Shown: in pieces, positions 38,417 to 45,990 of the stretch
Layout of the letters: each line of letters starts with the position of its first letter
Position numbering within the stretch: position 1 is the first letter of the stretch
Assembly: GCF_032854445.1 (NCBI RefSeq)
Contig: NW_027017984.1
Coordinates: 1 to 64,000 of the forward strand
Length of the DNA: 64,000 bases
Direction of reading: 5' to 3'
Source: Liolophura sinensis
Lineage: Eukaryota; Mollusca; Polyplacophora; Chitonida; Chitonidae
Position numbers and translations under genes: made by a program
The notes under the pieces: generated by a model
Databases searched by the model: none
What the model was told of the DNA's origin: nothing
What the model saw: the letters and a program-made list of their open reading frames with translations, nothing else

Positions 38417-39797
38417 ACAGTTTCAGTCGATCATAGTGGACTAGTTTCTTCTTAGCTTTGGGATGTTGTTGGACCCGGTATACTGTATCATCAAGTTTAC
38501 CAATAACCTGATATGGTCCAGTCCAACGACATGCCAACTTTGGAGATAGCTTTTTGTGACGTGCACTATCGTACAGCCAAACAGCATCGCCTATTTTAAA
38601 TGTCTTCCCTTTATTGCCGACGTTATAATTCCGCTTCTGACGCTCAACACTTCTCCGTTGAACCTGTTGAGCCCTTTCATGTGCGATTTCCATGCGCTCA
38701 CGCAGTTCAACAGCATAGTCTGTTCCCTCTATTGCTGGCATCTGTGTTGGTCTGCCTGTGATCAAATCTAGAGGTAAGTTTATTTCTCGTCCTAACATCA
38801 TCATAGTTGGAGAGTGCTGTGTTACGTCATGAAGTGATGATCTGTAAGACATCAGTGCAAAAGGCAGTTGCTCGTCCCAGTTACGTTGGTCCTTGTCTAT
38901 TATCATAGCCAGTCGATCTTCTAAGGTTCGATTAAAACGTTCAACCATTCCGTTGGATTGAGGATGGTATGGTGTAGTACTGGTCTTCTGTATTCCAAGT
39001 AGATGACATACCTCTTGAATTATACTGGATTGAAAATTTGTCCCTAAGTCTGTATGTATTTGTTCAGGTACACCAAATCTACAAATAAATTCCTTCACTA
39101 GTTTATCTGCAATAGTTTCAGCTTCCTGGTTTCTAATTGCATAGGCCTCTACCCATTTGGTGAAGTAATCCTGTATGACTAGTATATACTGATTTCCCTT
39201 CTTGGTCTTTGGTAATGGACCCAGCACATCCATTGCTACTCGCTCCATTGGAACTCCAACTATATACTGTCTCAAGTTTGTCTTTGATTTCCCTCCTGAA
39301 GATTTCCTCGAATTACATTTGTCGCATTGTTTGCACCACAGTCGAATATCTTTACTCCAGCCATACCAGTGATATCGTTGTCTTACTTTAGGGATAGTTT
39401 TTCCACAGCCTAAATGACCTGCTGTTTTAGAAGCATGCAATTCATGGAAAACTTCTTTTCTCAGTTCCGCTGGAAGAACTATCTGGTAGTGCCAGTTTAG
39501 TCCATCTTCTGTTTCCCACCTGCGATGTAGAACTCCACTGATTAGTACTAGCCTGTCCCATTGTGCCCAATAATACTTGGTTGTTCTACTTTGATCAGAG
39601 ACTGTTGTCCAATTAGGTTGTTCTTGATTTTCTTCTTTTGCTTTTATTATCCATTTCAGATTACTGTCGCTTCGCTGCAGAATAGCAAGATTTTCATTTG
39701 ACCACCTGTTCTCTGCTGATGTCCGATTCGTTGCCTGCAAAGATGTGGGTAATTCTACCTCGTTGGGTTCTCTGTTGGATTTCAGTTTACTTTGTTT
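38373..39797 (-). CDS. pol: Pol: integrase with GPY/F C-terminal domain
   Basis: The frame continues directly from the RT-RNase H frame after one TGA, with no ATG start, so this is the C-terminal third of pol and not a separate gene. Numbering from the TTG codon at 39740: HHCC zinc-binding region with H102, H109, C136 and C139; catalytic D171 (MDVLGPLP), D231 (HTDLGTNF) and E267 (SNGMVERFN), with 35 residues between the last two (DD35E); a GPY/F-type module around RWTGPY at 405-410; and a KLVHYDRLKLYEG tail. It would insert element DNA into the host chromosome. No chromodomain follows. As sequenced, it can be made only by TGA readthrough or if the TGA is not real. It ends in TAA at 38373, leaving about 600 nt to the 3' LTR. 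Confidence 0.94.
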   Translation of the reverse strand, partial: KQSKLKSNREPNEVELPTSLQATNRTSAENRWSNENLAILQRSDSNLKWIIKAKEENQEQPNWTTVSDQSRTTKYYWAQWDRLVLISGVLHRRWETEDGLNWHYQIVLPAELRKEVFHELHASKTAGHLGCGKTIPKVRQRYHWYGWSKDIRLWCKQCDKCNSRKSSGGKSKTNLRQYIVGVPMERVAMDVLGPLPKTKKGNQYILVIQDYFTKWVEAYAIRNQEAETIADKLVKEFICRFGVPEQIHTDLGTNFQSSIIQEVCHLLGIQKTSTTPYHPQSNGMVERFNRTLEDRLAMIIDKDQRNWDEQLPFALMSYRSSLHDVTQHSPTMMMLGREINLPLDLITGRPTQMPAIEGTDYAVELRERMEIAHERAQQVQRRSVERQKRNYNVGNKGKTFKIGDAVWLYDSARHKKLSPKLACRWTGPYQVIGKLDDTVYRVQQHPKAKKKLVHYDRLKLYEGTTYKPWTVETD

Positions 39798-42176
39798 TCA
39801 TGTTATTACTGCTGTTACATGGGTGCGCTTTGGACGGGCCTTATACCGCCTTTGTTTCTGCTGCTTGTACGTCCAATTCTTTGGAATCCATTTAATCTTT
39901 GTTACCACAGTTCCAACTGCCCCGGAATGCTCTGTTTGAACTTCAACATCTACTGGAGTAGCTGCTGACCCTGAAACTTGTTCAACAACATTCACAGATG
40001 CAACTGGGTATCCATGCTTATCACACCAGTTACATGGAATTCTGGATAAAGCATCAGCATTACCATGACGGTTACCAGGACGATGAACGATTTCAAAGTC
40101 ATAGGTGCTGAGTAACCCCAACCATCTAGCCAACTGTCCTTCTGGTTCCCTGAAATTCATCATCCAACGTAATGCACCGTGATCTGTTCTGACTGTAAAA
40201 TGACGACCATACAAGTAGTGTTGGAAATATTTCACAAAAGTAACAACAGCTAATAATTCTCGACGGGTGACACAATAATTCCTCTCTGATTTGCTTAGCG
40301 CTCTGCTGGCATATGCAACAACTTTTTCTTGGTCATCTTGTATTTGGGATATCACTGCACCTATCCCAAAATTACTAGCGTCTGTATCAAGTATAAAGTC
40401 TCCGTGAGAACTGGGAAATGCGAGTATGGGTGCACTGCACAACTTTTGTTGTAAAACCCGAAATGAAGTTTCACAGCCTTCAGACCAAATAAATTCTTTA
40501 TTATTTTCTGTCAATTTGTGGAGTGGTTTGGAAATGGTCGCAAAATTTTGGATGAAACGTCTGTAGTAGGAGGCTAGACCCAAGAAACTCCTGACTTCAG
40601 TAACTGTAGTTGGTGTGGGCCAATCCTTAATTGCTTGAACTTTCTGTGGTTCTGTGGAAACACCCTTAGCAGAAATGATATGACCCAAATAATTTACTTC
40701 ATCTTGAAACAGGTGACACTTCTTTGGTTTAAGTTTGAGTCCCGCCTCTTTGAGACGTTGGAATACCTTCCGTAGATTGGTGATAGCTTCATCAAAAGTT
40801 TTACCAAATACAATGATGTCATCAATATAGATCAGACATATTTCCCATTGATACCCTGCCAGTACCAGTTCCATCAGACGTTCGAACGTGGATGGTCCAT
40901 TGCATAAACCAAACGGCATAACTTTAAACTGCCATAACCCACTTCTAGTTATAAATGCTGTTTTCAGTTTAGCCTCATCGTCTAACTCAACCTGCCAGTA
41001 TCCACTTGCAAGATCAAGCGTAGAGAAACATGTGGCTCCGTGTAAGGAATCTAATGAATCATCAATTCTGGGTAAAGGATAAGCATCCTTCACTGTTACT
41101 TGGTTAAGGCGTCGAAAGTCAATACAGAAACGCAAAGTCCCATCTTTCTTGGTGACAAGAACAATTGGTGATGCCCAAGGACTGGAGGATCTTTCAATTA
41201 TTCCTCTTTCCAGCATGTCCTGTATCTGTTTATCTGCTTCATCTTGTTTCTGCATTGGCAGTCTACGAGCTGGTTGACGTAAAGGTAATGCCTCTCCTGT
41301 ATTAATACTGTGTTTGATTCCCTTTGCTCTACCCAAATCTGCATCAGACTTAGCAAAGATGTCTGCATAGGCCAGGAGTAGTGACTTCACTTTCATCTTG
41401 TCTTCAAGCTTCATATGTTTTGTACTTTCCTCGAACAAGTTGGTCACATGTTCAGGAATGTCTTCAGTGCTATTATCGTTTACATGTATGGTGTGTACAG
41501 TGTGTATTTCTTCATCACTCTGTTGCTTAAAGTTCTCTTGAGTTAATACCTGGTTAATGTTTATCACTGGACTCAGTTCGGCTATTGTTGTACCTTTGTA
41601 TATAGTTTCCATTTCCACGCCCAAATTTATAATTGACACTGGAATTTTCTCTGTCTCAGTGTCCACTAATGTCCTCCCAACTAATAAATTTGTTTTCTTG
41701 GAAATTTTCTGTAGCGGTTCACATATTGCCCATTTTCTCACTAACTTCTGATCCTTGAATGGTTTTGTGGAAATGACAATCTGTTGACCAGGAGAAACAG
41801 TAACAGTTTTATCAATAACCAGCCAACAACAACTAGTTACATCTGACAACCTAGAGCATAAAAGCTGCTGTCCTTCACAGGTAATGCACCTCCTTCTCGG
41901 GTGAATTTCACAATCAAATTTAGTCAAGAAGTTCATCCCTATTATTCCCTCACACATGACATCAGCAATGATAACATCTATGTATGTGGGACTGGATAAA
42001 ATCCTAATATCTAGTTGACACATCCCGAGCACCTTCAGTGGCTTATGATCTGCACCTTGTAATCTCAGGTCAGTGGGTACCAATTTCGGTCGTTCTATCT
42101 CCGGAATACTGCTATAGACTTGACTCGAAATTATTGTGACACAAGAACCGGTGTCCAGTAACAAACATCCCACTAC
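39798..42176 (-). CDS. pol: Pol: aspartic protease, reverse transcriptase and RNase H
   Basis: An open frame of about 790 codons in the same frame as gag. Numbering from the GTG at 42173: protease active site LLLDTGS at 4-10 with the later IIGMNFL at 77-83; reverse transcriptase about 300-520 with catalytic D387 (STLDLASG), MPFGLCNGP at 419-427 and YIDD at 449-452; RNase H about 590-710 with D598, E639, D664 and D707. Together they cleave the polyprotein, copy element RNA to DNA and remove the RNA strand. The real upstream part of the protease is in the previous frame, and a TAG at 42179-42177 closes this frame, so a +1 shift is needed near the GGG at 42169-42171. The frame ends in TGA at 39800-39798, beyond which integrase continues in frame. 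Confidence 0.95.
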   Translation of the reverse strand, partial: VVGCLLLDTGSCVTIISSQVYSSIPEIERPKLVPTDLRLQGADHKPLKVLGMCQLDIRILSSPTYIDVIIADVMCEGIIGMNFLTKFDCEIHPRRRCITCEGQQLLCSRLSDVTSCCWLVIDKTVTVSPGQQIVISTKPFKDQKLVRKWAICEPLQKISKKTNLLVGRTLVDTETEKIPVSIINLGVEMETIYKGTTIAELSPVININQVLTQENFKQQSDEEIHTVHTIHVNDNSTEDIPEHVTNLFEESTKHMKLEDKMKVKSLLLAYADIFAKSDADLGRAKGIKHSINTGEALPLRQPARRLPMQKQDEADKQIQDMLERGIIERSSSPWASPIVLVTKKDGTLRFCIDFRRLNQVTVKDAYPLPRIDDSLDSLHGATCFSTLDLASGYWQVELDDEAKLKTAFITRSGLWQFKVMPFGLCNGPSTFERLMELVLAGYQWEICLIYIDDIIVFGKTFDEAITNLRKVFQRLKEAGLKLKPKKCHLFQDEVNYLGHIISAKGVSTEPQKVQAIKDWPTPTTVTEVRSFLGLASYYRRFIQNFATISKPLHKLTENNKEFIWSEGCETSFRVLQQKLCSAPILAFPSSHGDFILDTDASNFGIGAVISQIQDDQEKVVAYASRALSKSERNYCVTRRELLAVVTFVKYFQHYLYGRHFTVRTDHGALRWMMNFREPEGQLARWLGLLSTYDFEIVHRPGNRHGNADALSRIPCNWCDKHGYPVASVNVVEQVSGSAATPVDVEVQTEHSGAVGTVVTKIKWIPKNWTYKQQKQRRYKARPKRTHVTAVIT

Positions 42177-42423
42177 CTAGATTCTCCATCCCTATCTCAA
42201 GTACCAGTTCTGAACTTGAAGACTTCGGATAATCCGCAGATTTCATAGTGATGTTCAACCCTGATGACTTCTCTCTGCAAGTACTAAAATTTGTATTGTT
42301 TAACTTCTGTGAAGTTGATATCTGTTGTTGGGGCCTGAAATTTACAACCGGTCCTCGCCCCTCTGGGTCGGTTGTCCCCCTTTTCCTGAGAAGTGTTGAC
42401 GCTTCCCTTTGTTCAGAGGACAT
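42112..42423 (-). CDS. pol: Start of pol, overlapping gag in the -1 frame (N-terminal flank of protease)
   Basis: A 103-codon frame shifted -1 relative to gag, overlapping gag over 42342-42423. Its first ~80 residues fit a linker plus the first strand of a retroviral-type protease (SELVLEIGMENLG at residues 71-83). After that the protease active site continues in another frame, so the last ~20 residues here (to 42112) are out-of-frame reading. A run of four A and five G on the minus strand (42384-42376) lies in the overlap and is a possible slip site, although it is not a standard X-XXY-YYZ heptamer. Pol would be made as a minor Gag-Pol product if -1 shifting occurs. The ATG at 42423 is probably not used. 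Confidence 0.7.
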   Translation of the reverse strand: MSSEQREASTLLRKRGTTDPEGRGPVVNFRPQQQISTSQKLNNTNFSTCREKSSGLNITMKSADYPKSSSSELVLEIGMENLGSGMFVTGHRFLCHNNFESSL

Positions 42424-43316
42424 TCACGTCGGTAATGTCCATATCGGTGACACTGGAAGCATTCAACATCTCTCTTTGGCGATGACGGTTTTTCCCAAGA
42501 CTGGTCATTATTGACAGACTTCTGTTTACATGACATCTCCTTGATTAATTTCTCCAAGGCTGAAATTCTCTTTCCCAAATCGGTATTATCTGCACTTGGT
42601 ACCGCTGTAATTTCTCTCACATGTCGTCTACGTGGAATCTCGTCTCTGCGCTGAGCTTCTATCTTCCAGTATCCTTCAATCTCCAGAGCCAAAGTAATCG
42701 CTTGCTGTAAGGTACTGGGCTTTCCTTGCTGTACTAGCATCCTCATTTCGTAATCTTCAATGGCGTCAATAAAGTGGATCTTGGCAAGCCTTTCCTGGTG
42801 ACAAGACGACATCCCTGGGTAAGCTAATGTTGACAGCTTCAAAATGGCTTGACCTAATTCTCGAAGGCCCTCTTTGTCTCTGCGACGTCTGCCCCTCAGT
42901 TCAGCCAGATACAGTTCAGCTTGATCTCGTCGACCAAAACGGTTTCCCAGAACTTCTACAAGATAATCAAAGTTCATTTGTTCATCGTCAGTAAGTGTGC
43001 AGGCCAGTTGTCGAGCAGACCCTTTTAAATGTGTGAAGAGATAATCTGCTTGTTCTCTCTTCGTCCAACAGTTGACTCGGGAAATGGTATTAAATATTTT
43101 CAGGTACTCTTCCCAAGACGTTTCCCCGTTGTAAATTTCTGGTCTTAGTTGACGACGACTTGTATTTCTAGGCACATAAGCAGCGTCGCCAGATGCATAC
43201 TCATGTGGAGATGATCTCGGAGCCTCATCATGGTCTCTGGTGTCCTCTCTCTGTGGTAATCGAAACGAAACTTCTTCATCGCTCCCGTCTGTTTCAACTG
43301 TCCTGTCTTCCTCCAT
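42342..43316 (-). CDS. gag: Gag polyprotein (capsid and CCHC nucleocapsid)
   Basis: A 324-residue structural protein that would form the cytoplasmic retrotransposon particle and package element RNA. The start is the ATG at 43316-43314, the first in frame and about 40 nt past the primer binding site; the frame is open further upstream but without ATG. Residues 1-45 are acidic and low in complexity. Residues 60-225 look like a retrotransposon capsid domain (YNGETSWEEYL, QADYLFTHLKGSA, LRELGQAILKLS). Residues 246-262 may form a short coiled coil. A single zinc knuckle C-X2-C-X4-H-X4-C lies at C286, C289, H294 and C299, followed by a basic tail. The frame is intact and ends in TAA. Pol overlaps its last 82 nt in the -1 frame. 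Assignment to the Gag family is by layout and motif. Confidence 0.92.
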   Translation of the reverse strand: MEEDRTVETDGSDEEVSFRLPQREDTRDHDEAPRSSPHEYASGDAAYVPRNTSRRQLRPEIYNGETSWEEYLKIFNTISRVNCWTKREQADYLFTHLKGSARQLACTLTDDEQMNFDYLVEVLGNRFGRRDQAELYLAELRGRRRRDKEGLRELGQAILKLSTLAYPGMSSCHQERLAKIHFIDAIEDYEMRMLVQQGKPSTLQQAITLALEIEGYWKIEAQRRDEIPRRRHVREITAVPSADNTDLGKRISALEKLIKEMSCKQKSVNNDQSWEKPSSPKRDVECFQCHRYGHYRRECPLNKGKRQHFSGKGGQPTQRGEDRL

Positions 43317-43356
43317 TGTGAATAAGTTGCAGGTCCCTGACAACTGAACTTCAAAT

Positions 43357-43376
43357 GAATCCCACCGCTGCCACCA
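43357..43376 (-). other. Primer binding site for tRNA-Leu
   Basis: The plus strand reads gaatcccaccgctgccacca, three bases inside the 5' LTR end (43380). As I recall the sequences, this equals the last 20 nt of animal tRNA-Leu of the AAG type including the added CCA: the end of the T loop, T stem and acceptor stem. The minus-strand element RNA would therefore anneal to that tRNA and prime minus-strand DNA synthesis. Twenty matching bases is at the long end for such sites. Confidence 0.85.
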
Positions 43377-44162
43377 AGTTGTAGCGATTTTGTTTTTATG
43401 TATATATCTTCTTAACGATACAGATATCCCAGTTCCAAATCACACCATTTACTACAGGGGAAAGCACAATATTGGTAGCGTGAATCACCCAGTGTCGAAC
43501 TCTGGAACAATATCTGTATACTGCTGGAGACGTTCGCTACTATGGATTCTTTTGAATGTCAGCTCGGTCAGTCCGTGTCATTCAGTAGTATGTTTGGGAA
43601 AACCACTAGTTAGCTCTGAACTTCGAATAACCAAGAAAAGTCCGATTTTTAAAGTTCAACAAACAGCAGCAACAGTTTTATTAAAATAGAGTGACAGGAG
43701 TATGTTGATATATATATAGGTAAAAGTGCCAGTACTGTGTACAAGCACAACATCTGTACTTCAGATGGTTCAGATAACTGTGTTAGGGATATCTCAGGGA
43801 GGTATTAAACCTAGTACTGCTGTGATAGTGGTATGTCCTACTGGTGTCATATAGACAATATGTCAGCCATGTGTGGGGACATTATCCGTAAATAATACTT
43901 TCAGGTCTTCTCTGGGAGTAACAGTTCCAGAATTGGTCCAGTAATAACTTGGGAAAACGAGTTTCAAATTCTGGGACTCGGTGTCTCACTGTGCTGAAAC
44001 TGGGAATCCCAGTCCCACGATTGCTCAGGGGCACTTATGCACAAATTCTCCCAGTATAAATGTTTCAGCTCATACTTGGGAATTATAAAATTTTGGTCCA
44101 GAAAATCCCAGTGACAAACTATTGAGATATACTGTCTCAATCATGGTTGGGAATATCAGTCT

Positions 44163-44220
44163 CACAGCCTGGGAAAGTCAGTCCCACAGCCTGGGAAAGT
44201 CAGTCCCACAGCCTGGGAAC
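44163..44220. repeat. 22-bp minisatellite within the 5' LTR
   Basis: The unit cacagcctgggaaagtcagtcc is present as two exact copies and a partial third at a 22-bp spacing. Degenerate relatives built from tgggaa and cagtccca surround it from about 43960 to 44260. It lies downstream of the predicted promoter in element orientation, so it would be in the transcribed leader. Confidence 0.8.
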
Positions 44221-44436
44221 ACTTGTGTCACAATTTGGAACTAGCAGTCCCACTGTCTCTAGGTATGCTCTGAAGCTGAAATCCCACTTCAGTGCTGACA
44301 ACTTATCTAGCTACCACTTCACACTGCTTATATACATGTAAAATACCTGCCTTAGAAAGCTAACTAGGTGGAAATTTAGATGTTAACACGACGGTGGTCC
44401 GAGATCATCTGGGACTAAAAGTGGGAATTTGCCCGG

Positions 44437-44500
44437 TATTTATAGTCTACGCTCATAAATATTCATGAGTACCAAGGATGGTACTCAGAGCACTGATTGG
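44437..44500 (-). promoter_or_regulatory. Candidate U3 promoter in the 5' LTR: CCAAT box, dyads and TATA box
   Basis: On the minus strand a CCAAT box (agCCAATCag, 44500-44496) is followed about 50 bp later by a TATAAATA box (44445-44437). Between them lie a 7-bp inverted repeat gagtacc/ggtactc (44467-44473 and 44480-44486) and an 18-bp near-palindrome ctcataaatattcatgag (44452-44469). Spacing fits RNA polymerase II promoters and predicts a start near 44410. The identical copy in the 3' LTR is at 36757-36820. No transcript evidence is available here. Confidence 0.6.
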
Positions 44501-45447
44501 CTAATACCAAAGTAACAACATCTGTGTATAGAAATACTATACATGTACATGCGTATCTAATGTCATGGCACATTTTTCTTTCTTTTTCTTAATAATGGAA
44601 AGATGAACAATAACTTGTAGGTAGAAAGGAGATGAGCCTGTGGAGTGAAACTATTTACTTTCGCAAATACAAGTTAATGCCCCTTTTGAAACTCTTCAAT
44701 ATGAGTTAACACTAAAGGATGTCGTAAAGTAGACAACCTCGTCTAGCGGCAGTTCACCGTGAACGACGATCGTGCGCAGCGAAACAACAACAACCACAAA
44801 AATGATTTAGTGTCTTAAACTTGGTATAAAGGATGTTTTATGCCAAAATCATGCCACAGTCAGTGAGTACTAATGTTGTTTTTAACTGGAAAGATGCTGT
44901 ACGTGGTTTGTTACAGCAAGAATATGTCCAAAAGTAATGGAAACGCTACTCGAATTTGTCACTTCAAAATATTAACAATGGCGGATGTTTCGCCAAACTT
45001 AAGGTCGCTAAAAAAAAATGTTGTTAGCAACCTAGCCAAACAATATCCGATCACCAAGCTTGGAGAGAAACTCCTTCAACATGTCAGTGTATTATACGTG
45101 AAATATGGTGTTCTAATTAAGTCATCAAGTGTTAAAATTCTTACGTTGGAAGGGACAGGGGTGCACGGAAACTGTGTCCTTCAAAAGTTATATTAAGGCG
45201 CCAAAAACAACTTGCTCTCATGAGTCCACAAAATATCCTGTCTCTATATGTTACAAAAAAAAAACATATATATATTTCAAAATATTCCACAAAAATTCTA
45301 ATTTAATTTGAGGATATGTCTAACCCATAAAAATTTACATTCTACTGGTAAAACCTGTGTCTACGTTATGGACAAGGCAGAAAATTAACCCCTAACCTCC
45401 CATGCAATTATATGAAATAATATACTGTCTCTAGCAAAATCGCCACA

Positions 45448-45451
45448 TCAC
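45448..45451. other. Candidate target-site duplication, right copy (imperfect)
   Basis: The bases tcac follow the right LTR end and are followed by satellite tatattcaac. Compared with ttac on the left there is one T-to-C difference. The same tcac also follows the left LTR at 37768, inside the element. These bases may therefore belong to the LTR end rather than be duplicated target. Confidence 0.4.
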
Positions 45452-45990
45452 TATATTCAACTTTTGACTATAAGTTATGTGCCCTTCGGTAGCCCAGAAG
45501 ACGTCAAATCTTTGGGCTAAGCCCATTTAACTCACCCAGCAATTGCCTTACTTCTAAGTGCAAGACAATCTTAATGTCTTTATCTACGTGTAGAAAAACC
45601 ACACCATTTGTACGTGAAAAACACAAGGTACTTGATACAGTCTGCTGTAAAAAGTACAACTGAACACTGACCCACTTCAGAAAGGTGCCAAAAGATGCAG
45701 AATTGAGCCAGGCATCGGCAGCTGTTGAAAAATTGCAAATTTACCTGGTTTCCATGGAGTAAGAGCCGTTGCTGGGCACGTGATTATGACATAAATGATC
45801 ATTCAATTGTCACTACAGCCAAAAGTATTGGTCGGAGAGCAACGCGGTTTGCACCATTCGATTTGTCGTCACAAAATACGTCGGATTAGCCTCTTACCAG
45901 CAGCACTGGAACAGTTTTTCCACTTTTGCATTTTTGCCTGGTGTTTTTGTTAATTGAAATCGGCTACACTGTACTCTGTACAATCGCGAC

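Larger units (their letters stand above)
35700..45447 (-). mobile_element. Ty3/gypsy (Metaviridae-type) LTR retrotransposon, near-complete, inserted in the satellite
   Basis: A complete LTR-element layout on the minus strand: 5' LTR (43380-45447), tRNA-Leu primer binding site (43357-43376), gag, protease-RT-RNase H, integrase, polypurine tract (about 37768-37779) and 3' LTR (35700-37767). RT-RNase H before integrase is the Ty3/gypsy order and separates it from Ty1/copia. No envelope-like frame and no chromodomain were seen. The two LTRs differ at only two positions that I found, so the insertion is young. Pol has a +1 frame break and an in-frame TGA, so this copy may not be autonomous. Outer ends are uncertain by about 3 bp on the right. 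Confidence 0.96.
43380..45447 (-). repeat. 5' long terminal repeat (upstream in element orientation)
   Basis: About 2068 bp, a direct copy of 35700-37767 at an offset of 7680. In element orientation it begins TGTGGCGATTTTG and ends CAAAATCGCTACA, a terminal inverted repeat matching at 12 of 13 positions with canonical TG...CA ends. The only differences I found from the other LTR are t43409 (g35729) and a44100 (g36420). An alternative outer end at 45450 is possible because tcac follows both LTR copies on the plus-strand right side. Plus-strand frames inside, such as 44873-45196, look accidental: they match no family and are also present in the other LTR. Confidence 0.95.

Noticed and set aside
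38373-38600. Chromodomain at the integrase C terminus
   Set aside because: The frame ends about 20 residues after the VHYDRLKLYEG tail with no chromodomain-like aromatic cage sequence.
43357-43376. tRNA-like sequence as a possible tRNA gene
   Set aside because: Only the last 20 nt match, including the post-transcriptional CCA, and it sits beside the LTR. That fits a primer binding site, not a gene.
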